From positions 1-6,352 of the forward strand of contig JAAYIO010000117.1 in NCBI GenBank assembly GCA_012523385.1: DNA of 6,352 bases. The letters run 5' to 3'. Under the pieces are notes generated by a model. That model was given only the letters and a program-made list of their open reading frames with translations, ran no database searches and was not told the DNA's origin. The translations under genes and the position numbers were made by a program. Each line of letters opens with the position of its first letter. Positions within the stretch are counted from its first letter, which is position 1. Of this stretch, positions 1-6,253 are shown piece after piece. The DNA comes from Methanomicrobiales archaeon. GTDB lineage: Archaea > Halobacteriota > Methanomicrobia > Methanomicrobiales > Methanomicrobiaceae.

Positions 1-704
1 TCCCCGCTCACTGCCTCGGCAATTTTTACGCCGCTTTGGGCTTCCATTCCCTCGGCCAGTTTCTCGATGCCGCGATGCTTGAAAAACATCCGGACCTCAA
101 GATTGAATATTCTCTCACCTATCACACTGAACCGGAAATGCCCCGACTCAATAACTCCGGCATGAACAGGACCCACCGGAACCTGGTACACCCCATCACC
201 GGCAAGGGTTCGGAATGGGTATTCCTCTTCCGGTTCAATGGCGAGTTTTGTTTCAATGGGCTCATTGGGACACGATTTTAGCAACGGGTAAAATCCATCG
301 GGGTAGGTTTCATGTAAAAGGAGCCTGCGGGTGTCAAACGCATCGGTAAATTGTGCGCCAAACCCATCGCGGCATTCCCGCTCAAACCACGCCGCAGATG
401 AGAATAATCGAGCAATGGAGGGTGCCGGGCTGGTAAATCCAGGTACAAGAATGAGGAGGTGTTCCGTCTTCTCAAAGACATACAAAAGACTCGTGCCGGG
501 CGATACCCCAAACTCTTCTACGCCAAAAAGGCCGATTAACGAGAACTGATACGCAGCTAAAAGGGGAATAGAACGTTCGAATTCCTTGTCGGTAATCCGT
601 ACATACACTTCACCATCATACCCTTCGGTTAGGCGATTTTTCGGAAAATCAGGACCCAGTATGTTAGCAAGCCATTCGGTTATGGTGTTTGTTTCAGGTG
701 TCAT
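1..704 (-). CDS. hyfG: HyfG/HycE-like fused NuoC-NuoD large subunit, 3' part cut off by window edge; lacks first Ni ligand
   Basis: This gene starts at ATG 704 and runs off the left edge; 234 complete codons are visible. Residues 1-145 resemble the 30-kDa NuoC domain, with the signature WFERECRDGFG at 106-116. From about residue 176 the 49-kDa NuoD/hydrogenase large-subunit domain begins: VPVGPVHAGVIESGHFRF at 176-193 and FFKHRGIEKLAEG at 207-219. The fusion of both domains is typical of HycE, HyfG and Ehr large subunits. In true hydrogenases the motif RVCGIC follows the HRG-EK segment by about 20 residues; here that place reads AVSG (231-234) plus Asp or Glu, so the first nickel-binding Cys is Ser233. 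The protein should sit in the cytoplasmic arm with a NuoB-type iron-sulfur subunit. It is coupled to hyfF by an ATGA overlap, and its own ribosome binding site is weak. The family call is firm; hydrogenase activity is doubtful. The second cysteine motif lies outside the window. Confidence 0.93.
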   Translation of the reverse strand, partial: MTPETNTITEWLANILGPDFPKNRLTEGYDGEVYVRITDKEFERSIPLLAAYQFSLIGLFGVEEFGVSPGTSLLYVFEKTEHLLILVPGFTSPAPSIARLFSSAAWFERECRDGFGAQFTDAFDTRRLLLHETYPDGFYPLLKSCPNEPIETKLAIEPEEEYPFRTLAGDGVYQVPVGPVHAGVIESGHFRFSVIGERIFNLEVRMFFKHRGIEKLAEGMEAQSGVKIAEAVSG

Positions 705-2185
705 GAGAACATCAACTCGTTTTGAATGGCGGTGATAAAGGAGACTTCTCCTGTTGTAAAGGCGACTCCGGTAATGAAGATGAGCAGAAGCAGCAAGATG
801 ATGGGGAGTTTCATGCCGATAGGTGTGGGGAAGCGTATAATGTCGGTTGCCTTGTCAGGCTCGGATGACTTGGTAAATGTCGTTAAAACAAAGTACCCAA
901 ACGCTACTGCGGCAATAAAGATGAGAAACAGCATCGCAAAGAGGGCGAGCGGTGAGACAGTCCCTACCTGAAGAAGGATGAATAATTTTGACCAGAAGAT
1001 GGGGAAGGGCGGCATGCCGGTGATTGCAATACCGCCAATGATGATTCCCCATGCTGCGAGTGGCTGATACCTGAAAACGTTACAGATATCATCGTCTACC
1101 TCGTTTGACAGCGGGTTCCTGTACTGACGGTGAAGGATTCCCGCCGAGAAGAACAGGGAAGCTTTGGTGAATGAGTGGGCCATGATATGGAAGAGCACCC
1201 AGAAGATGGCAACGGGCGTTGCAACTGCGAGGCCAATGAGGAGAATTCCCATATTCTCGACACTCGAGAATGCGATCAGTTTCTTTAAGTTCTTTTCAGG
1301 AATCATTGAGAATGCAGCGATTCCTATGGTCAGCATACCGAACAGGACAAGGAGAGACGATGCGGTGCCAAGGGATGGCGTCTGATGCACAATCGCATAT
1401 ATCCGGATAATGCCGTAGATACCCACGTTTAAGAGCACACCGGAGAGGATGGCACTGACCGCTGACGGGGACTTGGCATGAGCTTCAGGGAGCCATGTGT
1501 GGAATGGGAAGATACCTGATTTTGCAGCAAAACCGATAAAGACCAGAACGAATGCCGCCGTCATCATCCCTGTTGGGAAGGAGTGGGCCTGCAAAAGGAG
1601 AGCCGTCCAACTGAGGGTGCCGGTACCGGTTACCGACCGCGAGATCTCAAAGAGCAGGGTGATCCCGACAAATGAAAAGAGCATCGAGGTCGAGGCGATG
1701 AAGATGTACTTGATTGCAGCAGATATGTTCTCCCGGGTCGAGAGAATGGCGACAAGGAGAGCAGAGATAATGGTGGTAAGCTCTGCACAGATCCAGAAGA
1801 TGGCAAGGTTTTCAGCAAAGAACGTGAGCACCATCACAATGAGGAGTGAGGTCAATGCAAGGTAGAAGACGCGGAGACTGCCTTTTTCGAGTTCCCCGCT
1901 TTCAAGGAGTCCATCGACATATCCCCGTGCATATACCGCAGCGCAGGTGAAGATAACCGTGCAGATGAGCACTTCATAGATTCCGAGGTGGTCGATAAAG
2001 AAGTACGGGCTTCCGAAGGCAAGCGACGTTATGGGAATCTTGCCGGAAAGGATGAGCCAGACTGAGATAAGAGCGAATACCAGCGAATGAACCATACAGA
2101 TGGTGTTCATCTGCCGGTGGTTCCGGGAGATGATAAGACCGACAAATGCCAGGAGTGCTATTACCAAAAACATCAAAAGAATCAT
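701..2185 (-). CDS. hyfF: HyfF-like proton-translocating antiporter-type membrane subunit (NuoN/NuoM family)
   Basis: The 494-residue product is a polytopic membrane protein of the Mrp/complex I antiporter family, near the usual HyfF length of about 500-530. Ion-channel residues of the family are visible: Glu135 in FWICAELTT, Lys222 in AAKSGIFPFHTWLPEAHA with His229, and Lys341 in HIMAHSFTKASLFF. SSVENMGILLIGL at 308-320 and GIAITGMPPFPIFWSKLFIL around 385-404 are further family hallmarks. It should form one of two proton (or sodium) channels in the membrane arm. ATG 2185 overlaps the hyfE stop in ATGA, and GGGAGGATGATC lies just upstream, matching the anti-Shine-Dalgarno sequence well. The stop overlaps the hyfG start in the same way. 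NuoN, NuoM and HyfD are close relatives, so the letter F rests on gene order (directly after hyfE) and on length. Confidence 0.95.
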   Translation of the reverse strand: MILLMFLVIALLAFVGLIISRNHRQMNTICMVHSLVFALISVWLILSGKIPITSLAFGSPYFFIDHLGIYEVLICTVIFTCAAVYARGYVDGLLESGELEKGSLRVFYLALTSLLIVMVLTFFAENLAIFWICAELTTIISALLVAILSTRENISAAIKYIFIASTSMLFSFVGITLLFEISRSVTGTGTLSWTALLLQAHSFPTGMMTAAFVLVFIGFAAKSGIFPFHTWLPEAHAKSPSAVSAILSGVLLNVGIYGIIRIYAIVHQTPSLGTASSLLVLFGMLTIGIAAFSMIPEKNLKKLIAFSSVENMGILLIGLAVATPVAIFWVLFHIMAHSFTKASLFFSAGILHRQYRNPLSNEVDDDICNVFRYQPLAAWGIIIGGIAITGMPPFPIFWSKLFILLQVGTVSPLALFAMLFLIFIAAVAFGYFVLTTFTKSSEPDKATDIIRFPTPIGMKLPIILLLLLIFITGVAFTTGEVSFITAIQNELMFS

Positions 2186-2868
2186 GGTAGATCATCCTCC
2201 CAGAGATGGAAGCGTTGCAAACGTTCGTGGTAGTCCTCAATCGTAGAATCAAGGCCTACAATAAGGATTGTCGTGAGGAGTACGAGGATGATTAAGTCGA
2301 TGACTACCAAAAATTCAATCATGAATGGCAGTTCGGTGATAAAAAGACCGAAGAGGAGAGCACCGTTTTCCATCGAAAGGAAACCGAGCACTTTTGTCAG
2401 CGCCCGTTTCCGTGAAAAGATGATCATCATACCCATCAGCATCATGGAGATGCCGATGACTGCACCGAAGAAGAATAAATCGTCCGGTGCAGACGCCCCA
2501 TCCATGATTTCTACGAACGTAATGTAGACCACCAGCATCAGCACGACCGAAAGGAAGAGCGATTTTATAGGGGTAAGGAAGTGGAACTGAATATCTGATT
2601 TGATCCGGATCTTTTCCTGAATCGTGCCAATGAAGTGGGGGATGATGAGCACTTTAGTGGTAAATGTTAGGGCGGCGATGGCGAGAAGCGTTGTTGAGCC
2701 CTCTATCTGGAAGAGGAGGAGCGCAATAAAGACGAGCGCAAGTGACTGCACGGCATACACGGTGACGAGCGAGGAGAGGTTCCTTGTCGAGATGATGTAT
2801 GCTGCCGTGATGATAATGAAGACTAAGAAGACCCGTATGAGGTCAGTGACAATTATGGGGTCTATCAT
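2182..2868 (-). CDS. hyfE: HyfE-like membrane subunit (NuoK-type core with extra helices)
   Basis: The 228-residue product is nearly all hydrophobic helices, about six or seven, and has the length expected of HyfE (about 216 in E. coli) rather than NuoK (about 100). The C-terminal half carries the family signature GFLSMENGALLF at 162-173, whose Glu167 matches a buried channel glutamate of NuoK, followed by ELPFMIEFLVVIDL at 179-192 with a second membrane glutamate, Glu185. Lys72 in TFTTKVLIIPH is another buried charge. The tail after about residue 207 (DSTIEDYHERLQ) is charged and probably cytoplasmic. The subunit links the NuoH-like base to the antiporter-like subunits and should belong to the proton path. 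ATG 2868 overlaps the hyfC stop (ATGA), with a clear GAGGTG ribosome binding site five bases before it. HyfE-type proteins occur in Hyf, Ehr and related complexes but not in ordinary complex I, which supports assigning the operon to that group. Confidence 0.94.
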   Translation of the reverse strand: MIDPIIVTDLIRVFLVFIIITAAYIISTRNLSSLVTVYAVQSLALVFIALLLFQIEGSTTLLAIAALTFTTKVLIIPHFIGTIQEKIRIKSDIQFHFLTPIKSLFLSVVLMLVVYITFVEIMDGASAPDDLFFFGAVIGISMMLMGMMIIFSRKRALTKVLGFLSMENGALLFGLFITELPFMIEFLVVIDLIILVLLTTILIVGLDSTIEDYHERLQRFHLWEDDLP

Positions 2869-3809
2869 GTGAACACCTCGATAATGATGATTAATGTCGA
2901 GAAGAAGAAGGCCATTGTAAAGAGGTTCGGGAGCTGGAAGAAACGGGTCTTTGCAATCGAGGACTCAAACAGCCCGATAATAACCGTAAGGACGCTCGCC
3001 TTGATAACAAACAGGACTACTGCAATCATGATGCCTGCTACCGTGAGGGTTAGTGCAATGCCAATCGGGAAGATCAGGTTCGTGATGAGCGCCATTAAGA
3101 GAGTAAATTTGACTGCGGAAGAGAGTTCCATGAGGGCAAGGTTTCTGCCGGACTGCTCGAGATACATCCCTTCGTGAATCATGGTGAGTTCAAGGTGTGT
3201 CTCGGGATTGTCGACCGGAACCTGGCCGGTCTCAACTATGAGGATGATGAAGAGGGAGATTGCAATCAGGATGAGGGTTGGGGTAGCAAGGACACTCGTT
3301 GCTGCCGACGCAAAGACCATGTCAAAGATGTTGAGGGATTTAAAGGCAAATGCGAGCGCGGCAAAGACGATGATGGTGGTGGGTTCAATGATTGCCGCGA
3401 TGCTCATCTCACGTGAACTGCCCATGCCACCAAAGGCACTACCGGCATCAAGACCGCCAAGTGCCATAAAGAAACGACCAAGGGTCAAAAGATAGAGGAA
3501 CAGGATGATGTTTCCTATTCCTCCAACCGAACCCGGTACGAATACCAATGGCACAAAGAGTGCTGCAATAAGAATTGCTGCCATATTCATATAAGGAGCG
3601 ACCCGCATGATCCACGAGGAGTTGGGCGAACAGATGGCCTCTTTCTGGAAGAGTTTTGCAATCATGTAGTAGGTCTGGAGAAGCGGTGGCCCCTGTCTTC
3701 CCTGCGTTTTTGCCTTGACCTTTTTAAGGAGGCTCATAAAGAGCGGAGCGACGAGAAGGACTACCGCTGTGTTAATGACGAGATAAAGGATAAATTCGAT
3801 ACTACTCAT
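2865..3809 (-). CDS. hyfC: HyfC/HycD-like membrane anchor subunit (NuoH family)
   Basis: The 314-residue product is a NuoH/HycD-type membrane subunit with about eight helices, which anchors the cytoplasmic arm and couples electron transfer to ion pumping. Family motifs are GRQGPPLLQ at 37-45 just after the first helix, a GSSREM loop at 130-135, and the charged loop ETGQVPVDNPETHLEL at 193-208 continuing into TMIHE. The PVDNPETHLEL form is that of HycD/HyfC and not the EGE-type loop of respiratory NuoH. I chose ATG 3809 because it overlaps the hyfB stop as ATGA, like the other junctions, and because GGGGTGGT lies four bases before it. A GTG three codons upstream (3818) is also in frame but falls inside that ribosome binding site. 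The family call is secure; the symbol follows the Hyf naming and would be ehrB-like if the complex is Ehr. Confidence 0.95.
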   Translation of the reverse strand: MSSIEFILYLVINTAVVLLVAPLFMSLLKKVKAKTQGRQGPPLLQTYYMIAKLFQKEAICSPNSSWIMRVAPYMNMAAILIAALFVPLVFVPGSVGGIGNIILFLYLLTLGRFFMALGGLDAGSAFGGMGSSREMSIAAIIEPTTIIVFAALAFAFKSLNIFDMVFASAATSVLATPTLILIAISLFIILIVETGQVPVDNPETHLELTMIHEGMYLEQSGRNLALMELSSAVKFTLLMALITNLIFPIGIALTLTVAGIMIAVVLFVIKASVLTVIIGLFESSIAKTRFFQLPNLFTMAFFFSTLIIIIEVFT

Positions 3810-5749
3810 ACTGACCACCCCAAAAACACGAGAAGGGCAATTACGGTGATAAAGACGTAAAGGACGTAGGTGTCAAGACATCCGTTCTGGATGCGTGCGA
3901 TGGTTGTTGCAAGACGTCTGAACTGCATTGCAATGGGGAGATAGATATACTCCTCAAAAACCTTTAAAAGCCGAATCTCGGCAGTACCTGACTTAAAGAT
4001 GGCGCGGGGTTCATCGTAGAACTCACGGTCATTTGTGATCTGGGTACGATACAGGGACGAGAAGATCATGAAAAGGGGCTGGGAGAAACCATGGGCGGTG
4101 TACTCCGAACCTGCCTTCTGCGAAGGTGCTCCGCATCCCCACGTATCGCTCACCCGGATTGTCCGGGGTGACGTGAAGTAGAGTGCAACATACGTGAGCA
4201 CCAGCATCAAAATAAGCAAGAGTCCGACAAGAAGCATATCGGGCATAGGAACAGAAAATCCAGCCCATACAATGATCTGGAGTGCAAACAATCCCAAAAA
4301 GACACAGGCTACGGCAAGGATACCGGGGCCAATGAGCATGAGAGCTTTCACCTCGTGGGCGTTTTCTCCCCGAGCTGATCGGGGCATTCCTAAAAATACC
4401 GTGCCGAACGCCTTAACAAAGCAGGATGTTGTGAGGGCGCTTGTCATGGCAAAGAGTGCAAGGCAGACAAACAAAAGAACCTTCACGAGCGGTTCGACCT
4501 CGGTAACGGACGTAAAGAACGCAATGAGGATGAGGAGTTCACTGGCAAACCCGTTGAGCGGCGGGATGGCGGCAACGCCAAGTGACCCAACAAAGAAGAG
4601 TCCGGCGGTCTTTGGCATCCGGTGAATGAGACCGCCCATCTGCTCGATGTTTCGGGTATGGGTGGCTTTAATGACAGAACCTGCCGTGAGGAAGAGGAGA
4701 CTCTTGAAGATGGCATGGTTTAGGGAGTGGAAGAGTGCGCCAAGAAGCGCAATGGTGGCAAGGAGGGGGAGGTCTGCTGCCGATAGGATGACAAAGAGAC
4801 CTATGCCCATGAAGATGATGCCGATATTCTCGATACTTGAGTAGGCAAGCATTGCCTTGATATTGTGCTCCTTGAGTGCGTAGATGACACCAAGCACGCC
4901 AGATATTGTTCCGAAGACAAGGATGAGTATTCCCCACCAGAGTTCCGGGCTAAAGACGGTGATAAGAAACCGGATGAGTCCGTACACGGCAATCTTGAGC
5001 ATGACCGCCGACATGAGAGCAGAGATGGGTGTTGGGCTTGCCGGGTGGGCGTAGGGAAGCCACTTGTGGAAGGGGATGATACCGCCTTTTATCGAGAACC
5101 CGAGGAAGAGCGAGAGGAACGCGAGGGTTACCATCAGGGTGGGGGCGCCGGTCAGGGAGGCGATGGCAAATGAACCTGTCTCGACCCAGAGAAGGATGAT
5201 CCCGAAGAGAACAAAGAGGGTCGAGAGATGGGTCATGACAAAGTAGAAGATTCCGGCCCGTGCGGTTCCGCGTCCGTCATACTCATACATTACGAGGAGG
5301 AAGGATGATGCGGCCATGAGTTCCCAGAACAGGAAGAAGGCGATAGTGTTCGCCGATGCCACAACAAGCACCATGGCAAAGATAAAGAGGTTCATGCATC
5401 CGCAGAAAAGGTTACGGCGTGACTCACCCTCCATATGTTTTACGTATTCGATGGAGTAAAGCGCAATGCAGGCCGAGACAACGGCAATAATGAGGATAAA
5501 GAATGCCGCAAGCTTGTCAATAAAAAAGCCGATTGAGAAGAGTCCAGCCGGTGCATAAGCGGTAATCGCTACGGGGTCGCCTCCGAGAAGGATAGCAATG
5601 GCCGGCACTGCCATAAGGGCTGATGCGAGGATGGTAAGCGAAAGTGAGGCCGTCCGTATGACGTTTCGATCCCGATGTCCTGCAATGAGGGGAATGAGCA
5701 TTCCGCACAAAAGGAGTATGAGGGCTGCGATGAAGAGTTCAGTATAAAT
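3806..5749 (-). CDS. hyfB: HyfB/HycC-like antiporter-type membrane subunit (NuoL family), probable ATT start
   Basis: From the proposed ATT start the product has 647 residues and about 15-16 membrane helices, the size of HyfB/HycC. Antiporter-family residues are in place: Glu143 in FFLFWELMAASS, Lys221 in SIKGGIIPFHKWLPYAHP with His228, and Lys349 in SLNHAIFKSLLFL. The C-terminal segment SDTWGCGAPS at 533-542 with SEYTAHGFSQPL soon after is characteristic of HycC/HyfB, and a final helix ends the protein (VFITVIALLVFL). It forms the distal ion channel of the membrane arm. The first ordinary start, TTG 5710, would cut the first helix in half and has no ribosome binding site. The frame continues upstream through YTELFIAALILLLCGML, a normal first helix, to ATT 5749, six bases after AAGGTGA. 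An in-frame TGA at 5758-5756 blocks any earlier start. A GTG 5759 start would need a one-base shift in the AAAAA run. The downstream end overlaps hyfC by ATGA. Confidence 0.94.
   Translation of the reverse strand: MYTELFIAALILLLCGMLIPLIAGHRDRNVIRTASLSLTILASALMAVPAIAILLGGDPVAITAYAPAGLFSIGFFIDKLAAFFILIIAVVSACIALYSIEYVKHMEGESRRNLFCGCMNLFIFAMVLVVASANTIAFFLFWELMAASSFLLVMYEYDGRGTARAGIFYFVMTHLSTLFVLFGIILLWVETGSFAIASLTGAPTLMVTLAFLSLFLGFSIKGGIIPFHKWLPYAHPASPTPISALMSAVMLKIAVYGLIRFLITVFSPELWWGILILVFGTISGVLGVIYALKEHNIKAMLAYSSIENIGIIFMGIGLFVILSAADLPLLATIALLGALFHSLNHAIFKSLLFLTAGSVIKATHTRNIEQMGGLIHRMPKTAGLFFVGSLGVAAIPPLNGFASELLILIAFFTSVTEVEPLVKVLLFVCLALFAMTSALTTSCFVKAFGTVFLGMPRSARGENAHEVKALMLIGPGILAVACVFLGLFALQIIVWAGFSVPMPDMLLVGLLLILMLVLTYVALYFTSPRTIRVSDTWGCGAPSQKAGSEYTAHGFSQPLFMIFSSLYRTQITNDREFYDEPRAIFKSGTAEIRLLKVFEEYIYLPIAMQFRRLATTIARIQNGCLDTYVLYVFITVIALLVFLGWSV
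3814..3821 (-). promoter_or_regulatory. Ribosome binding site of hyfC
   Basis: GGGGTGGT lies four bases upstream of ATG 3809 and inside the last codons of hyfB. It favours ATG 3809 over the in-frame GTG 3818, which overlaps it. The pattern resembles the GAGGTG site before hyfE at 2879-2874 and the GGGAGG site before hyfF at 2201-2196. Confidence 0.55.
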
Positions 5750-6137
5750 TTTTGCTCACCTTATGATCCCATTGGGATCTTTTGTAATAAAAACTGGTTC
5801 CCGTTTTATCGGGAATGGTTGGATACTGTCGATACTCTTGTTCCCAAACCCGAGATTGCCGGAGTAGTTCTGTGGTTCTTTTCCGGAGTGCATGGAACGC
5901 ATCCCGGCCCGCATCAGATGGAGCGGCGAGAGTTCCCGCAGGCTTCTGGTCTCTCTTAAACGGGCTGAAAAAAGATAGTGTCGTTCTGGCAGAGTTCCAA
6001 ATAAAGCGGTCCGAGAAATGCAGACGGAGGGGGGCAGCCCCTCCGTTTTTCTCTTTGGTGAGCAGGCAGAGCGTGAGGACTGTCTGATCCTTTTTACAAG
6101 GATCAGCGAAGGGCCGGGTTGCAATGTTCGGCGCCAT
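5739..6137 (-). CDS. Uncertain 132-codon open frame upstream of and overlapping hyfB
   Basis: I do not recognise this 132-residue product, and it may not be a gene. In favour: ATG 6137 is preceded by AGGAGG with five-base spacing, an excellent ribosome binding site, and a TATA-like stretch lies about 25 bases before that. The frame runs without a break into the hyfB start, and its stop (TGA 5741-5739) overlaps the ATT of hyfB by 11 bases, much like the coupled junctions downstream. Against: a second minus-strand frame (5756-6124) is equally open over the same bases. A strong terminator hairpin and a second hairpin also lie inside it, giving the low-information stretch NGGAAPLRL. The product is basic and soluble-looking, without membrane helices or known motifs. 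It could be a leader gene, a decayed gene, or untranslated DNA open by chance. Confidence 0.25.
   Translation of the reverse strand: MAPNIATRPFADPCKKDQTVLTLCLLTKEKNGGAAPLRLHFSDRFIWNSARTTLSFFSPFKRDQKPAGTLAAPSDAGRDAFHALRKRTTELLRQSRVWEQEYRQYPTIPDKTGTSFYYKRSQWDHKVSKNLY
5756..5762 (-). promoter_or_regulatory. Ribosome binding site of hyfB
   Basis: AAGGTGA, read on the minus strand, matches the anti-Shine-Dalgarno core GGAGGTGATC in six positions. It is followed by GCAAAA and then ATT at 5749, an ideal six-base spacing. It is the main argument for starting hyfB at ATT. The same bases contain a GTG (5759-5757) in another frame and the TGA that blocks the hyfB frame upstream. Confidence 0.6.
5765..5779. 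promoter_or_regulatory. 15-base perfect palindrome before hyfB, candidate operator
   Basis: GATCCCA-T-TGGGATC is a perfect inverted repeat with seven-base arms around one central base. It ends three bases before the hyfB ribosome binding site and lies about six bases downstream of a TATA-like box, so it would cover the expected transcript start. That position fits a repressor operator. In RNA it could also fold as a small hairpin just ahead of the ribosome binding site. No regulator is visible in the window. Confidence 0.45.
5785..5793 (-). promoter_or_regulatory. Possible archaeal TATA box for the hyf operon
   Basis: TTTTTATTA on the minus strand lies in a short AT-rich stretch between two inverted repeats. 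An archaeal promoter with this box would start transcription about 25 bases downstream, near 5763, giving a very short leader that begins just before AAGGTGA. No clear purine-rich BRE precedes it, so the call is weak. Confidence 0.3.
5798..5815. repeat. Inverted repeat upstream of the possible TATA box
   Basis: TTCCCG and CGGGAA form perfect six-base arms around TTTTAT (plus-strand reading). The repeat sits directly upstream of the TATA-like box, opposite the 5765-5779 palindrome, where an activator or second operator might bind. It could also be a chance stem. Confidence 0.3.
6024..6050 (+). terminator. Strong terminator-like hairpin with T run, plus-strand direction
   Basis: ACGGAGGGG (6024-6032) and CCCCTCCGT (6038-6046) form a perfect nine-base GC-rich stem around GGCAG. 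The last arm runs into TTTTT and then CTCTTT, the form of an intrinsic terminator for plus-strand transcription. On the minus strand no T run follows. No plus-strand gene is evident upstream of it, so the transcript it would end is unknown. Confidence 0.5.
6084..6106. repeat. Perfect 9-bp hairpin CTGATCCTT/AAGGATCAG
   Basis: CTGATCCTT and AAGGATCAG are perfect nine-base arms around TTTAC. There is no T run after the stem on the plus strand, so it does not look like a standard terminator there. It shares the GATCC/GGATC core with the palindrome before hyfB. It could be an RNA stem or a protein-binding site. Confidence 0.45.
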
Positions 6138-6181
6138 TACTCCCTCCTGGGGGAGACGATTCGTGGGGGTTTATTATTTAG
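6138..6181 (-). promoter_or_regulatory. TATA-like box and ribosome binding site before the 132-codon frame
   Basis: On the minus strand CTAAATAATAAA (6181-6170) is a TATA-like element. About 25 bases downstream comes AGGAGG (6148-6143), then GAGTA and ATG 6137. The spacing fits an archaeal promoter with a short leader. CTCCC at 6155-6151 can pair with GGGAG at 6144-6140 and would cover part of the ribosome binding site. This may be the true operon promoter if transcription starts here rather than near 5763. Confidence 0.35.
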
Positions 6182-6184
6182 AAT

Positions 6185-6253
6185 TGAATGCATTCAGATC
6201 ATCGCATAGATGGATATTAATCAAACAATCTATATCTATTGTCTCTCATCCAT
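6185..6253. promoter_or_regulatory. AT-rich stretch with a 12-base palindrome and nested dyads
   Basis: TGAATGCATTCA at 6185-6196 is a perfect palindrome. To its right two pairs of arms are nested: ATGGAT (6210-6215) with ATCCAT (6248-6253), and inside them ACAAT (6225-6229) with ATTGT (6238-6242). The inner pair encloses CTATATCT, which resembles a TATA box on either strand. The stretch is clearly more AT-rich than its surroundings and probably is a promoter or regulator-binding region. No gene can be assigned between here and the right edge. Confidence 0.35.

Noticed and set aside
36..281. A plus-strand frame at the left end.
   Set aside because: The opposite strand is clearly hyfG with NuoC and NuoD motifs through this interval.
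1497..1865. A long plus-strand frame opposite hyfF, with similar ones opposite the other genes.
   Set aside because: These are mirror frames of strongly coding membrane genes, without motifs or translation signals.
5710..5712. TTG as the hyfB start in front of CGMLIPLIAGHRD.
   Set aside because: It would remove half of the first membrane helix and has no ribosome binding site upstream.
5756..6124. A 122-codon minus-strand frame in the same reading frame as hyfB, separated from it by a single TGA (5758-5756), which could suggest UGA read-through.
   Set aside because: The product is rich in Ser and Arg without recognisable motifs, homologues of hyfB need no N-terminal extension, and a good ribosome binding site lies over the TGA itself.
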